44,946 nucleotides of DNA from Chloroflexota bacterium (lineage in GTDB: Bacteria > Chloroflexota > Chloroflexia > QHBQ01 > JADMIH01): contig JADMIH010000014.1 in assembly GCA_015478675.1 (NCBI GenBank), positions 1 through 44,946 on the forward strand, in the 5' to 3' direction. The position numbers and the translations under genes were made by a program. Positions 7,793 through 15,506 of this stretch are shown piece after piece; position 1 is the stretch's first letter, and each line of letters opens with the position of its first letter. The notes beneath the pieces were generated by a model. That model did not search any database and was not told where the DNA came from. It saw nothing but the letters and a program-made list of their open reading frames with translations.

Positions 7793-9238
7793 ATGAGAAA
7801 TCCCGTTCTTGTTGCGGCTGTGACCGCGGGCAAAGCCTCATCGCTCGCTACTCGCCTCCTGGGGCGCGGCGGCGGCACCGCCTTCCCCGGGCTTGTGGCC
7901 CAGACGGTTTACCCCGATGTTCTGCGCGCCCTTACCGCCCAATTGCCTGATGGCTCGATTATGGTGAGCGGCACGAATGGTAAGACCACTACCTCGCGCA
8001 TGCTCGGCTCTATCCTTGAGGCCGCAGGACGTGCGCCGCTCCATAATCGCTCAGGCTCAAACCTTGAGCGTGGGCTTATTTCCACAATGGTCGGCGCGGC
8101 TACTCCATCCGCCGGCCTACCTTCCGGTCTCAAGGTGGGATTATTCGAGGTTGACGAAGCGGCAATGCCCAAAGCGTTACGCTCTATCCGCCCCGAAGTT
8201 CTACTCCTCAACAACCTTTTCCGCGACCAGCTAGACCGCTATGGCGAGCTCGACGCGATCTACAGCAAGTGGCGCGCAGCTATGCCTCTCCTATCGGAGC
8301 GTGCTACCCTGGCGCTCAACGCCGACGACCCCGCTATATCTTACCTGGCCCAGACAGAGGGGCTGCGGGCAAGGCCCTGCACCTTCGGCATCGAGGACGC
8401 GCACTATAATCTGCAAGCGCTGCCTCACGCCGCCGACTCTATCTCCTGTCCGCGCTGCAACAGCCGCTTGCGATACAGCCTGATATTGTTGAGCCATCTG
8501 GGACACTGGTCCTGCTCGAATTGCGGGTTAGAGCGTCCCACCCCCGATGTGTCGGCTACTCAGCTGCTCTTACGTGGTGCTGAGAGCAGCCAGGTGTGGC
8601 TCGATACCCCGGCAGGCTCTCTAAGTATCACTCTGAAGGTGCCGGGGCTGTACAACGTCTACAATGGCCTTGCGGCGGTCGCAGCCGCTCTAGCATTCGG
8701 CATCCAGCCGCGCTATATCGTTGAGGGCCTGGAGAAGTTTAGCGCGGCCTTCGGGCGCATCGAGCGGGTGAAAATACCTGGTGATGCCCGACAGAGCTTG
8801 CTGATGGCGCTGGTGAAGAACCCAGTAGGCTTCAACGAAGTGTTGCGTATGCTCTTTCCCAGGGCTATCTCGCAGGAAGCCGGTTCTGCGGCCCCAAAGC
8901 ATCTGCTGATTATCATCAATGACCTGACGGCGGATGGGAGGGACGTGTCGTGGCTCTGGGACGTTGATTTCGAGGCGCTGGCCGAGATGGGCGCTGTGAG
9001 CAGCGTTTATACCTCCGGCATCAGGGCCGCCGACATGACCCTGCGGCTCAAATACGCAGGTCTTGACCCTGGAGCTGTCAGGAGCGCGGCCAGGGTAGAT
9101 GAGGCTCTCGATGCTGCTCTTCGCGCCCTGCCCGCAGGCGAAACGCTCTATGTGCTCCCCACCTATACATCTATGCTACAATTTCGCAAACTACTGCACA
9201 GCCGAGGCTGGGTGCAAAGTCAATTCTGGCAAGACTAA
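7793..9238 (+). CDS. murT: Lipid II isoglutaminyl synthase, MurT subunit
   Basis: ATP-dependent Mur-ligase-like subunit that, with GatD, amidates D-glutamate of lipid II to isoglutamine. The P-loop SGTNGKTTTS lies near residues 58-67 and GLFEVDEAAMPK near 120-131. A four-cysteine zinc ribbon (CPRCN, CSNCG) lies at roughly 219-245, an insertion typical of MurT and absent from MurC-F. A DUF1727-type C-terminal domain with NDLTADGRDVSWLWD follows. At 481 residues it is slightly longer than Staphylococcus MurT. The partner gatD follows after an AT-rich hairpin spacer. Its presence suggests amidated peptidoglycan of the kind common in monoderm bacteria. Confidence 0.94.
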   Translation: MRNPVLVAAVTAGKASSLATRLLGRGGGTAFPGLVAQTVYPDVLRALTAQLPDGSIMVSGTNGKTTTSRMLGSILEAAGRAPLHNRSGSNLERGLISTMVGAATPSAGLPSGLKVGLFEVDEAAMPKALRSIRPEVLLLNNLFRDQLDRYGELDAIYSKWRAAMPLLSERATLALNADDPAISYLAQTEGLRARPCTFGIEDAHYNLQALPHAADSISCPRCNSRLRYSLILLSHLGHWSCSNCGLERPTPDVSATQLLLRGAESSQVWLDTPAGSLSITLKVPGLYNVYNGLAAVAAALAFGIQPRYIVEGLEKFSAAFGRIERVKIPGDARQSLLMALVKNPVGFNEVLRMLFPRAISQEAGSAAPKHLLIIINDLTADGRDVSWLWDVDFEALAEMGAVSSVYTSGIRAADMTLRLKYAGLDPGAVRSAARVDEALDAALRALPAGETLYVLPTYTSMLQFRKLLHSRGWVQSQFWQD

Positions 9239-9240
9239 GG

Positions 9241-9363
9241 GAAATTACGAATTATCAATTGAGGTAAGGATAGGCTTTGGTAAGCTGATAAAGGCTACTC
9301 GCTGCTACCGACCTTATCAGCTTATCGTCAATTCATAATTCATAGTTCATAATTGGTAATTCT
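9241..9363 (+). repeat. AT-rich inverted-repeat element, copy B, with nested hairpin
   Basis: The outer arms (9241-9262 and 9328-9363) share the AATTAC/CAATTATGAATT theme of copies A and C, imperfectly paired. Inside is a second stem, TAAGCTGATAA (9281-9291) with TTATCAGCTTA (9315-9325). It fills the whole murT-gatD gap. It may tune gatD relative to murT, or simply be an inserted repeat that transcription tolerates. Confidence 0.5.
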
Positions 9364-9376
9364 CGAAGGATAGACC

Positions 9377-10111
9377 GTGGACCTGAGGGTAGCTTTTCTT
9401 TATCCTGAACTCATGAATATCTACGGCGACAGAGGGAATATCCTGGCGCTGAAGAAGCGTGCCGAATGGCGCGGCATCGAGGTGCAGGTTGACAACGTAA
9501 GCATGGACAGCGTTATAGCCCCCCACTATTACGACTTCTACTTCTTTGGAGGCGGGCAGGACAAGCAGCAGATCGCAGTCTCCGGGGACTTGCAGGGCCG
9601 CAAAGGTGAGGCGTTGCGCGAGGCTGTGGAGCAGGGCGCTGTGGTCCTCAGTGTTTGCGGAGGCTACCAGCTGCTGGGGAAATATTACCGGCCTTTTGAT
9701 GGGGATGATCTTCCCGGTATCGGCCTCTTTGACGCGCACACTGATGCTGGGAATAAGCGTTATATAGGCAACGTGCTGGTGGAGTGCGATCTCCCCGGTA
9801 TCGGCACGATAGTCGCCTTCGAGAATCACTCTGGCCGCACCTTCCTCGGCCCCGGCTGCAAGCCCCTGGGCAGGTCCATTATCGGTGGCGGCAACAATGG
9901 CGAGGATGGCACTGAAGGGGCCGTTTACAAATCGGCTTATGGCTGCTATTTGCACGGCTCTCTCTTGCCCAAGAATCCCCGCTTCGCCGACCTGCTCCTC
10001 TCCCAGGCGTTGTACCGCAGGCACGGCTCGGTTGAGTTGCCGCCGCTCGATGATAGTGTCGAAAGGCTTGCTTATGCAGGCGCGGTGGGACGCGCTCGCC
10101 TCACCCACTAA
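9377..10111 (+). CDS. gatD: Lipid II isoglutaminyl synthase, GatD amidotransferase subunit
   Basis: Class I glutamine amidotransferase (CobB/CobQ-like) that feeds ammonia to MurT. It starts with HYPELMNIYGDRGN-type sequence (here LYPELMNIYGDRGNILALKK). The nucleophile is Cys94 in SVCGGYQLLG and the catalytic His is about residue 193 in YLHGSLLPKNP, both at family positions. FFGGGQDKQQ near 56-65 and NHSGRTFL near 155-162 are further hallmarks. GTG at 9377 is used as the start because GAAGGA lies six bases upstream. The length of 244 residues is normal. The next gene starts 14 bp downstream, suggesting one transcript. Confidence 0.94.
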   Translation: MDLRVAFLYPELMNIYGDRGNILALKKRAEWRGIEVQVDNVSMDSVIAPHYYDFYFFGGGQDKQQIAVSGDLQGRKGEALREAVEQGAVVLSVCGGYQLLGKYYRPFDGDDLPGIGLFDAHTDAGNKRYIGNVLVECDLPGIGTIVAFENHSGRTFLGPGCKPLGRSIIGGGNNGEDGTEGAVYKSAYGCYLHGSLLPKNPRFADLLLSQALYRRHGSVELPPLDDSVERLAYAGAVGRARLTH

Positions 10112-10125
10112 CGCAACCGTCTTGC

Positions 10126-12972
10126 ATGTATGAGATCAGGCACATCTTTTCAGCCGCGGGGCGCAAATGGCCCTGGGTCTCGCTCTTTCTCTCGCTCGTG
10201 CTGGCCGTCGCTTCCTACCAACGCCCCTTCAGCTACAGCCTGAGTCTTGGCACAGCCGCTTCCGCGAGCTACATAACTAACTTCTACCCTCCCCAAAATA
10301 TCGCCGGGCGCGATGCTCGCTGGAGCGCAGCCTACTCATACATTACCCTGCCCGGCACAGGCGGCAATCGCCCGCTGCGCGTCACTGTACAGTACAACCC
10401 TCTGCGCGAAGGCGTCGCAAACCCTCCGCCGATACATGTACAGGGCATCATTGGTGGGGCCGAGCTTTTCAGCCGAACGTTGCAGCCCGGGTCGGGCTGG
10501 CAGACTATGGTAATGGATGTGGACTCGCGCCAGCCGCGGGCGCTGGCTGCCCGCGACCTTGTTATTGAGATCAGGACCGATGTTTACAGGCCGCCTGCTT
10601 ACCCGGGCACAGAGTTTGGGCTGCTGGTGAGCAATGTAACTGTCGAGCCATTGCCAGGTGTATCAGAAGGGCCCGTTGTTCCTAACGTGAGCGTTATGCT
10701 AATGCTCGCGGCACTGGTGCTTGCGGTCTACTTGCTCACGAGCAGGATACTTCTCTTTGCTCATCCACGAGCTGCTAGAGTTACCGGGGACTCGGAGGGG
10801 GATACGTCTAAGCTCTTCTTGCTTGCGGCCTTCATCTCGCTGGCTGTGGGGGTTCTTGTCTCACTCAATCTCCTATTTGACCTGGTGACAGTATCAGCTA
10901 CAGTACAGAGTTTGCTTGCACTTGTCATCACCGGGTATATCGTGCTGGTAGTGAGCGGTTGGCTGGCTCCTCGCGTTGTGCCCGCGCTCCTGGTGGAGCT
11001 TCGTGCCATCCGGCTGTCGCTCAATTACACACCTCTGCTTGTGTTGCTGGTAGCAGCCCTGGTCGTATTTGGCGCTATTTTCCAGTTGCCCGTCTCCTAT
11101 AGCGTGGATGTCGGCTCAGGTCGAGACACGCCTTTTGTCCAGGGTTTCAACGCCCCTCTCTTTCCCCTCCCCGACGGCTCGCCCGGCGACTACCGCACCA
11201 CCTCGGCTCATGCTTACGTGAGCCTACCGGGAGTTGGCTCAGATAATAGCTTTAAGGTCACTTTGCGTATGGCGGCGGATGGTGGCCCGGCCTTGAAAGG
11301 TGATACGAGCATCAACGCCAACGGCAGTGAGGTTGGCCGCGTTCGTCTTGGTAATGACTGGCAAAATGTCGTGGTGACAGCAACCAGCGGCCCAGCAGAA
11401 ATGTTCAATGCGGCCAACCTCAACCTGGAGATTGTGTCGCCTACCGAGCTTGCGGAAGGGGGTGAGCAGCGTGGCGCGCTGGTAGACCGCATAACCATCG
11501 AGCAGGTGGGCAGTAGCGGCGCTCTGAGCCGCTCCCCAGCGCACGAAACCGGTCTGCTTCTTGGCCTGTTGCTTCTTTACCTGCTGCTGGCGCGCGCCGG
11601 TGGGGTTGTGCCCCGGCTTCCGGGCAGGCGGCTTGCTCTTTGCGTCACCACTCTCACAGCGGCCGTAGTGGCCTGGGCGTTAGCTCTTTACCGGGTGGAG
11701 CTGCTGGTAGCCCTTCCACATCTTCTTACGACCCTTGCTCTGGGTTATCTGCTCTTTGTAGCGGCAAGTCATCTCTTGCCCCGCATTAGCGGCCACGCCA
11801 CGCCTGCTACCCTGCGCCTGATTGCGGTCGCGCTGTCTCTTGCCTTCATGATCCGCTACGGCTTATCTGCTCTCCCCCAGGCTCAGATAATAGATCTGCC
11901 TTATCACCTGAAATGGCTCAAGACGCTGCTGGGAGGCGATTTCCTGGCCCTTTACCTGCCGTCGGCAGGTGGGCTATCAAGCGTGCCGCCTGAGTGGAAC
12001 CTGAATGTGCTTATACCCAAGTCACCTCTATTTTATCTGGCGCTGTGGCCGTTGGGGCTCTTCAGTGGAATAGCTTTAGGGCCGGCGATGTTGCTTGTTA
12101 CCAGCCTCTTTGATACCTCTGTGGTCTTGCTCCTATTCGCCTTGCTCAGGCGTGTGAGCATGCAAGGGGCTTTGTGGTCCGCGCTACTATACACGCTTAT
12201 GCCCCTCGCGATGCGGGCATTTGCCTTTGGCATCCTGCCTACCATCCTGGCGCAGGCTCTAGCATTGCTTGTAATATCCATGCCCGCTCTCTCTCCTGGC
12301 AGCCTGCGCCGCCCCTTGCCTTTCGCAGGGTGGGTTCTGCTGCTGGCGGCTTCGCTGGTGGCTTTCCCCACCGCGCTGGCGTTCAACTCGTTTGTGTTGG
12401 TCTTTTCAGGCGTCGGGTGGGCCTGGCGGCGTGCCGCGCCGCGCTCTACTCTACCGCTGTTGGCGGGCGGACTTGCTATTGCTGTTGTGCTGTCGTTTGC
12501 GGCCTATTATGGCCTGTATATCGGACCCTTTCTGGCGCAGACGTTGCCTGCTATGCAAGGTGGGGTTCGCTCACACGGGCAGGAGCTATGGCCCGGCGGC
12601 CTGCCAGAGCTGGTAGGCTGGACAGCAGGGTACTCCATTAGCTGGATTCTGTGGCTCTTGCTGCCCACAGGCATACTGCTGCTCCAGCAACCCGGCTCAT
12701 CTTCTCGAGTTGCCGGGCGTAAGCGCCTCGCCAGCCGTGTGGCTATTCTCATGCTTGGGTGGCTCATCATCTTCGTGGTAGGAGTTGTTCTCAACCTTCG
12801 CTTCGACATGATAGGCAAGCATATCTACTACACGATGCCCGCCGCCGCGATAGCGGGAGGGTTAGTGTTGGCTCGATTGTGGATGCGTAATCGTGCCTCA
12901 CGCTTGCTGGCGGCCCTTGTGGCGTTGTCGGTAGCCTGGTCGGCCATCAGCTTCTTCGCGTGTCGCCTTTGA
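10126..12972 (+). CDS. Large polytopic membrane protein with duplicated extracytoplasmic domain
   Basis: A 948-residue membrane protein that I cannot assign to a named family. A first membrane segment (about 15-32) is followed by an extracytoplasmic beta-rich domain (about 35-185). Membrane helices come next (about 190-330), then a second domain resembling the first (about 345-475; both have Y-SLPG/Y-TLPG, a GS-W or GNDWQ strand, and end near ITIEQV/VTVEPL), then roughly ten helices (480-945). The overall shape recalls GT-C glycosyltransferases or oligosaccharide-processing membrane proteins, but no catalytic motif is certain. It directly follows gatD and precedes the dcw operon, so an envelope role is likely. 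No good ribosome site is seen at the start. Confidence 0.8.
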   Translation: MYEIRHIFSAAGRKWPWVSLFLSLVLAVASYQRPFSYSLSLGTAASASYITNFYPPQNIAGRDARWSAAYSYITLPGTGGNRPLRVTVQYNPLREGVANPPPIHVQGIIGGAELFSRTLQPGSGWQTMVMDVDSRQPRALAARDLVIEIRTDVYRPPAYPGTEFGLLVSNVTVEPLPGVSEGPVVPNVSVMLMLAALVLAVYLLTSRILLFAHPRAARVTGDSEGDTSKLFLLAAFISLAVGVLVSLNLLFDLVTVSATVQSLLALVITGYIVLVVSGWLAPRVVPALLVELRAIRLSLNYTPLLVLLVAALVVFGAIFQLPVSYSVDVGSGRDTPFVQGFNAPLFPLPDGSPGDYRTTSAHAYVSLPGVGSDNSFKVTLRMAADGGPALKGDTSINANGSEVGRVRLGNDWQNVVVTATSGPAEMFNAANLNLEIVSPTELAEGGEQRGALVDRITIEQVGSSGALSRSPAHETGLLLGLLLLYLLLARAGGVVPRLPGRRLALCVTTLTAAVVAWALALYRVELLVALPHLLTTLALGYLLFVAASHLLPRISGHATPATLRLIAVALSLAFMIRYGLSALPQAQIIDLPYHLKWLKTLLGGDFLALYLPSAGGLSSVPPEWNLNVLIPKSPLFYLALWPLGLFSGIALGPAMLLVTSLFDTSVVLLLFALLRRVSMQGALWSALLYTLMPLAMRAFAFGILPTILAQALALLVISMPALSPGSLRRPLPFAGWVLLLAASLVAFPTALAFNSFVLVFSGVGWAWRRAAPRSTLPLLAGGLAIAVVLSFAAYYGLYIGPFLAQTLPAMQGGVRSHGQELWPGGLPELVGWTAGYSISWILWLLLPTGILLLQQPGSSSRVAGRKRLASRVAILMLGWLIIFVVGVVLNLRFDMIGKHIYYTMPAAAIAGGLVLARLWMRNRASRLLAALVALSVAWSAISFFACRL

Positions 12973-13012
12973 GCAGCGCTCTACCCTCTTGTAGAATAAA
13001 ACTGACTACGTG

Positions 13013-13226
13013 GGTAAGCGTTCAGAGTTGGGGTGGAGGGGCGTCCCTCCCCTCACCCCCAAACCCCTCTCCCATGAAGGGAGAGGGGGCTTTCTTCTTG
13101 GGAAGAGCCAGCAATAAAGCCCCCTCTCCCTTCATGGGAGAGGGGGTTTGGGGGTGAGGGCGGGTGAGGGTACGCCTCCACAGCTACCCCAAGAAGATTG
13201 CTCCACCCCTAATCTGAACGCTTACC
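13013..13226 (+). mobile_element. Hairpin MITE-like element, copy 3 (intact, with target duplication)
   Basis: A 214-bp non-coding element. Its ends GGTAAGCGTTCAGA and TCTGAACGCTTACC are perfect inverted repeats, extending with mismatches into GGGGTGGAG/CTCCACCCC. TACGTG directly flanks both sides (13007-13012 and 13227-13232), a clear 6-bp target duplication. Two internal arms of 43 and 44 bases (13051-13093 and 13116-13159) are inverted copies differing by a single C, so the element can fold into one very long hairpin. The intact ends and duplication indicate fairly recent insertion. Confidence 0.85.
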
Positions 13227-13239
13227 TACGTGGAAACGC

Positions 13240-13267
13240 TTGCAATGCGGCGCAAACCCACTATAAT
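13240..13267 (+). promoter_or_regulatory. Promoter of the dcw operon (mraZ promoter)
   Basis: TTGCAA (13240-13245), a 16-bp spacer and TATAAT (13262-13267). The expected transcription start near 13274 lies at the edge of the MraZ-box array. The -35 begins 13 bp after the inserted element at 13013-13226. Confidence 0.7.
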
Positions 13268-13273
13268 GTGAAT

Positions 13274-13322
13274 AAATGTGGAAAAAGTGGCAAAAAGTGG
13301 GGAAAAGTGGGGAAAACGGTGG
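13274..13322 (+). promoter_or_regulatory. MraZ operator: array of five GTGG-containing boxes
   Basis: Direct repeats of the form AAAAAGTGG(G) occur with GTGG cores at 13278, 13287, 13297, 13307 and about 13319, one helical turn apart. MraZ is known to bind tandem TGGG/GTGG-type repeats in its own promoter. Placement directly downstream of the -10 and upstream of mraZ supports autorepression of the whole dcw operon. Confidence 0.85.
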
Positions 13323-13395
13323 ATAAGTATCAGGTGTATATCCCCTCGGAGCCTCCATTCAGAGTGTGGAGCAGCGGAAAAGCGGTTGAGGTAAG

Positions 13396-13824
13396 ATGTT
13401 TTTAGGGCGATTCGAGCATTCTGTAGACAACAAAGGGCGTGTTTCGGTGCCTGCTCGCTTCCGTGGAGACCTCTCCGGTGAGCTGATCATTACGCGCGGC
13501 AACGACCGCTGCCTTTACCTTTTTACCCAGGAAGCGTGGGAGCCACTTGCTTCCAAGCTCAATGCCCTGCCTACGGGCGATGCAGACGCTCGCAACCTGC
13601 GCCGCGCTGTCTTCTCAGCCGCCGAACCTGTGGAGATAGATAAGCAAGGGCGCGTGATGATCCCCGACCACCTGCGCCAGTATGCCGCCATCTCAGGCGA
13701 CGTGGCGATTATCGGGCTTGGCAGCTATATAGAAATCTGGGACCAGGCTGCCTGGCTCGCCCTGGACAGCAGTATAGAGGAAAATGTTGATGTGATCTCG
13801 TCCCACCTGGCCGGGCAGTATTAG
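13396..13824 (+). CDS. mraZ: Transcriptional regulator MraZ
   Basis: AbrB-like DNA-binding protein that controls the division and cell-wall cluster. It carries the two SpoVT/AbrB-type half-domains of the family: [20 protein letters not shown] at the start, and [18 protein letters not shown] near residues 77-94. GSYIEIWD near the end is also typical. At 142 residues it has the normal length. The ATG at 13396 follows GAGG at short spacing. It is the first gene of the operon and is preceded by its own probable operator array at 13274-13322. Confidence 0.97.
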   Translation: MFLGRFEHSVDNKGRVSVPARFRGDLSGELIITRGNDRCLYLFTQEAWEPLASKLNALPTGDADARNLRRAVFSAAEPVEIDKQGRVMIPDHLRQYAAISGDVAIIGLGSYIEIWDQAAWLALDSSIEENVDVISSHLAGQY

Positions 13825-13834
13825 CGGCTTGCCG

Positions 13835-14875
13835 ATGTCTAAAGGCTCGCGTGGAAAGGGCCGGAAGCTGTCGCTTGCAGGGAGCCCGGCTGGCGATGAT
13901 CCCCGGCAGGGTGGCGAGCCCTCAGCACCGCATACACCTGTACTCCTCTTTGAAGCGCTGGATGCTCTACAGGTGCGCCCTGGCGGTATTTACATTGACG
14001 GCACAGTAGGGGCGGGCGGGCATGCGGCGGCTATCATGGAGCGGGCAGAGAGTGGGAAGCTGCTGGGCTTAGATGTAGACCCTGCCGCCCTCAAGCTCGC
14101 TTCAGAGAGGCTTCACAGCTACGTAGAGAGTGGCCGAGTGCGGCTGGTGCGCTCGAACTTCGAGCGGCTAGCTGAGGTTGCCCAGGCAGAGGGTTTCGGG
14201 GCCGTAGACGGGGTGTTGCTCGACCTGGGAGTATCTTCGATGCAGCTGGCGACGCCTGAGCGGGGCTTTTCATTTCGCGCTGAAGGCCCGCTCGATATGC
14301 GTCTCGACCCTGCCGGCCTCACTTCCGCCTCCGACCTTGTGAATAGTTTGCCTGAAAATGAGCTTGCAGACCTCATCTACAACTACGGTGAAGAGCCTGC
14401 TTCGCGGCGCATAGCCCGCCGCATTGTGGAGGCACGGGAGCGCGCACCGATAAGAACCACGTCAGAGCTTGAGCAGATTGTCTATCGCGCTCTGGGCGGG
14501 CACGTCGCCGGGCGCACGCGCAGCCATATTCACCCCGCGACCAGGACCTTCCAGGCGCTGCGCATCGCCGCTAACCGTGAGCTTGAAGTGCTGGAAAAAG
14601 GACTGTCCGCCTCGGTTGGCCTCCTCAAACCGGGCGGGCGGCTCGCAGTTATCTCGTTCCATTCGCTGGAGGACCGCATCGTAAAGTTGTTCATAAGACA
14701 GGAGGAGCGCGGCTGCATCTGCCCGCCTGAGTACCCCGTCTGCCGGTGTGGCCGCGAACCCACATTGAGAGCTATAAGCCGCAAGCCAATAGAAGCAACA
14801 GCCGAGGAGCTAGGCCGGAACCCGCGCAGCCGAAGCGCCCGCTTACGCGTAGCTGAGAGGAAGGCTACTGCGTGA
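13835..14875 (+). CDS. rsmH: 16S rRNA (cytosine-1402-N4)-methyltransferase RsmH
   Basis: S-adenosylmethionine-dependent methyltransferase for C1402 of 16S rRNA, almost universally second in dcw clusters. Seen: the opening [13 protein letters not shown], the AdoMet loop [21 protein letters not shown], the conserved [14 protein letters not shown], and the C-terminal [19 protein letters not shown] Lys/Arg/Ser-rich extension of about 35 residues precedes the first conserved motif. The ATG at 13835 is used; a TTG at 13829 in frame is possible. No strong ribosome site is seen, and the gene follows mraZ by 10 bp. Confidence 0.95.
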   Translation: MSKGSRGKGRKLSLAGSPAGDDPRQGGEPSAPHTPVLLFEALDALQVRPGGIYIDGTVGAGGHAAAIMERAESGKLLGLDVDPAALKLASERLHSYVESGRVRLVRSNFERLAEVAQAEGFGAVDGVLLDLGVSSMQLATPERGFSFRAEGPLDMRLDPAGLTSASDLVNSLPENELADLIYNYGEEPASRRIARRIVEARERAPIRTTSELEQIVYRALGGHVAGRTRSHIHPATRTFQALRIAANRELEVLEKGLSASVGLLKPGGRLAVISFHSLEDRIVKLFIRQEERGCICPPEYPVCRCGREPTLRAISRKPIEATAEELGRNPRSRSARLRVAERKATA

Positions 14876-14962
14876 TGCGCATTGCGTAAGCGGTCGAAGA
14901 GGAAAAGACTATGTCCATAATCCTCACACTATATCAACCACGGCTCTATTTCACGACGTCGT

Positions 14963-14989
14963 TTTACACATCAGCTTTCGTATTATAAT
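14963..14989 (+). promoter_or_regulatory. Candidate promoter giving a leaderless ftsL-like mRNA
   Basis: TTTACA (14963-14968), a 15-bp spacer and TATAAT (14984-14989). The ATG at 14996 lies exactly where transcription should begin, and no ribosome-binding sequence is present. The 120-bp gap after rsmH therefore probably contains an internal operon promoter. Confidence 0.55.
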
Positions 14990-14995
14990 CACACT

Positions 14996-15484
14996 ATGAC
15001 CAACAGACGTAGGAATCAGGCACAACTTACTCACGAGCGGCGTAAACTGCCCTCCGCGCTACAGGTGGTGCCTCGCACGGTGGCTTCGGCTGCTGAGCAG
15101 TCGGTTTCTAATATCAGGCCAACGTTGCTACGCTATATTGACCTGCCTCCTGCCATTGCGTTGCTGGTAGGGGCGATTATCATTGCGCTTGTCTGCTTCA
15201 TTTACCTCACACAGGTTACAGCTGTAACCAACGCCAACTACACATTGCAGGCTTTGCAGGATGAGCACACCAGGCTGCTCCGGCAGCAGGGCGACTTGCA
15301 ACTACAAATCGGGCGCGCTCAATCTCTCGCCACTATAGAAATGAGCGCCACAACCAAGCTACGCATGGTGCCTATCGGTAATAACTACCAGTATTTACCG
15401 GTGGCAACAGGCCCACTCACCAGCGTGCCGCCTCTTCCCACTCCTGCCTTGCCTGGCGATGATGCCGGAGACGCAGCACCATAA
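14996..15484 (+). CDS. ftsL: FtsL-like division protein (positional assignment)
   Basis: A 162-residue bitopic protein. A basic N-terminal cytoplasmic part is followed by one membrane segment at about 57-79 and then a heptad-like coiled coil (LQALQDEHTRLLRQQGDLQL, about 85-112). The tail is rich in Pro and Thr. FtsL sequences diverge greatly, so identity rests on this architecture and on its slot between rsmH and ftsI, where FtsL bridges FtsQ/FtsB and the FtsW-FtsI synthase. The coiled-coil-proximal MSATTKLRMVPI resembles the conserved FtsL/DivIC block after the coil. Its start appears leaderless. Confidence 0.75.
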   Translation: MTNRRRNQAQLTHERRKLPSALQVVPRTVASAAEQSVSNIRPTLLRYIDLPPAIALLVGAIIIALVCFIYLTQVTAVTNANYTLQALQDEHTRLLRQQGDLQLQIGRAQSLATIEMSATTKLRMVPIGNNYQYLPVATGPLTSVPPLPTPALPGDDAGDAAP

Positions 15485-15506
15485 CGCATTAATTCCTGAG
15501 GTCTAA

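Noticed and set aside
13041..13172. CRISPR-like look of the CCCTCTCCC/GGGAGAGGG repeats
   Set aside because: Only two inverted arms with one spacer inside a transposon-like element with end repeats and target duplication; no array and no cas genes.
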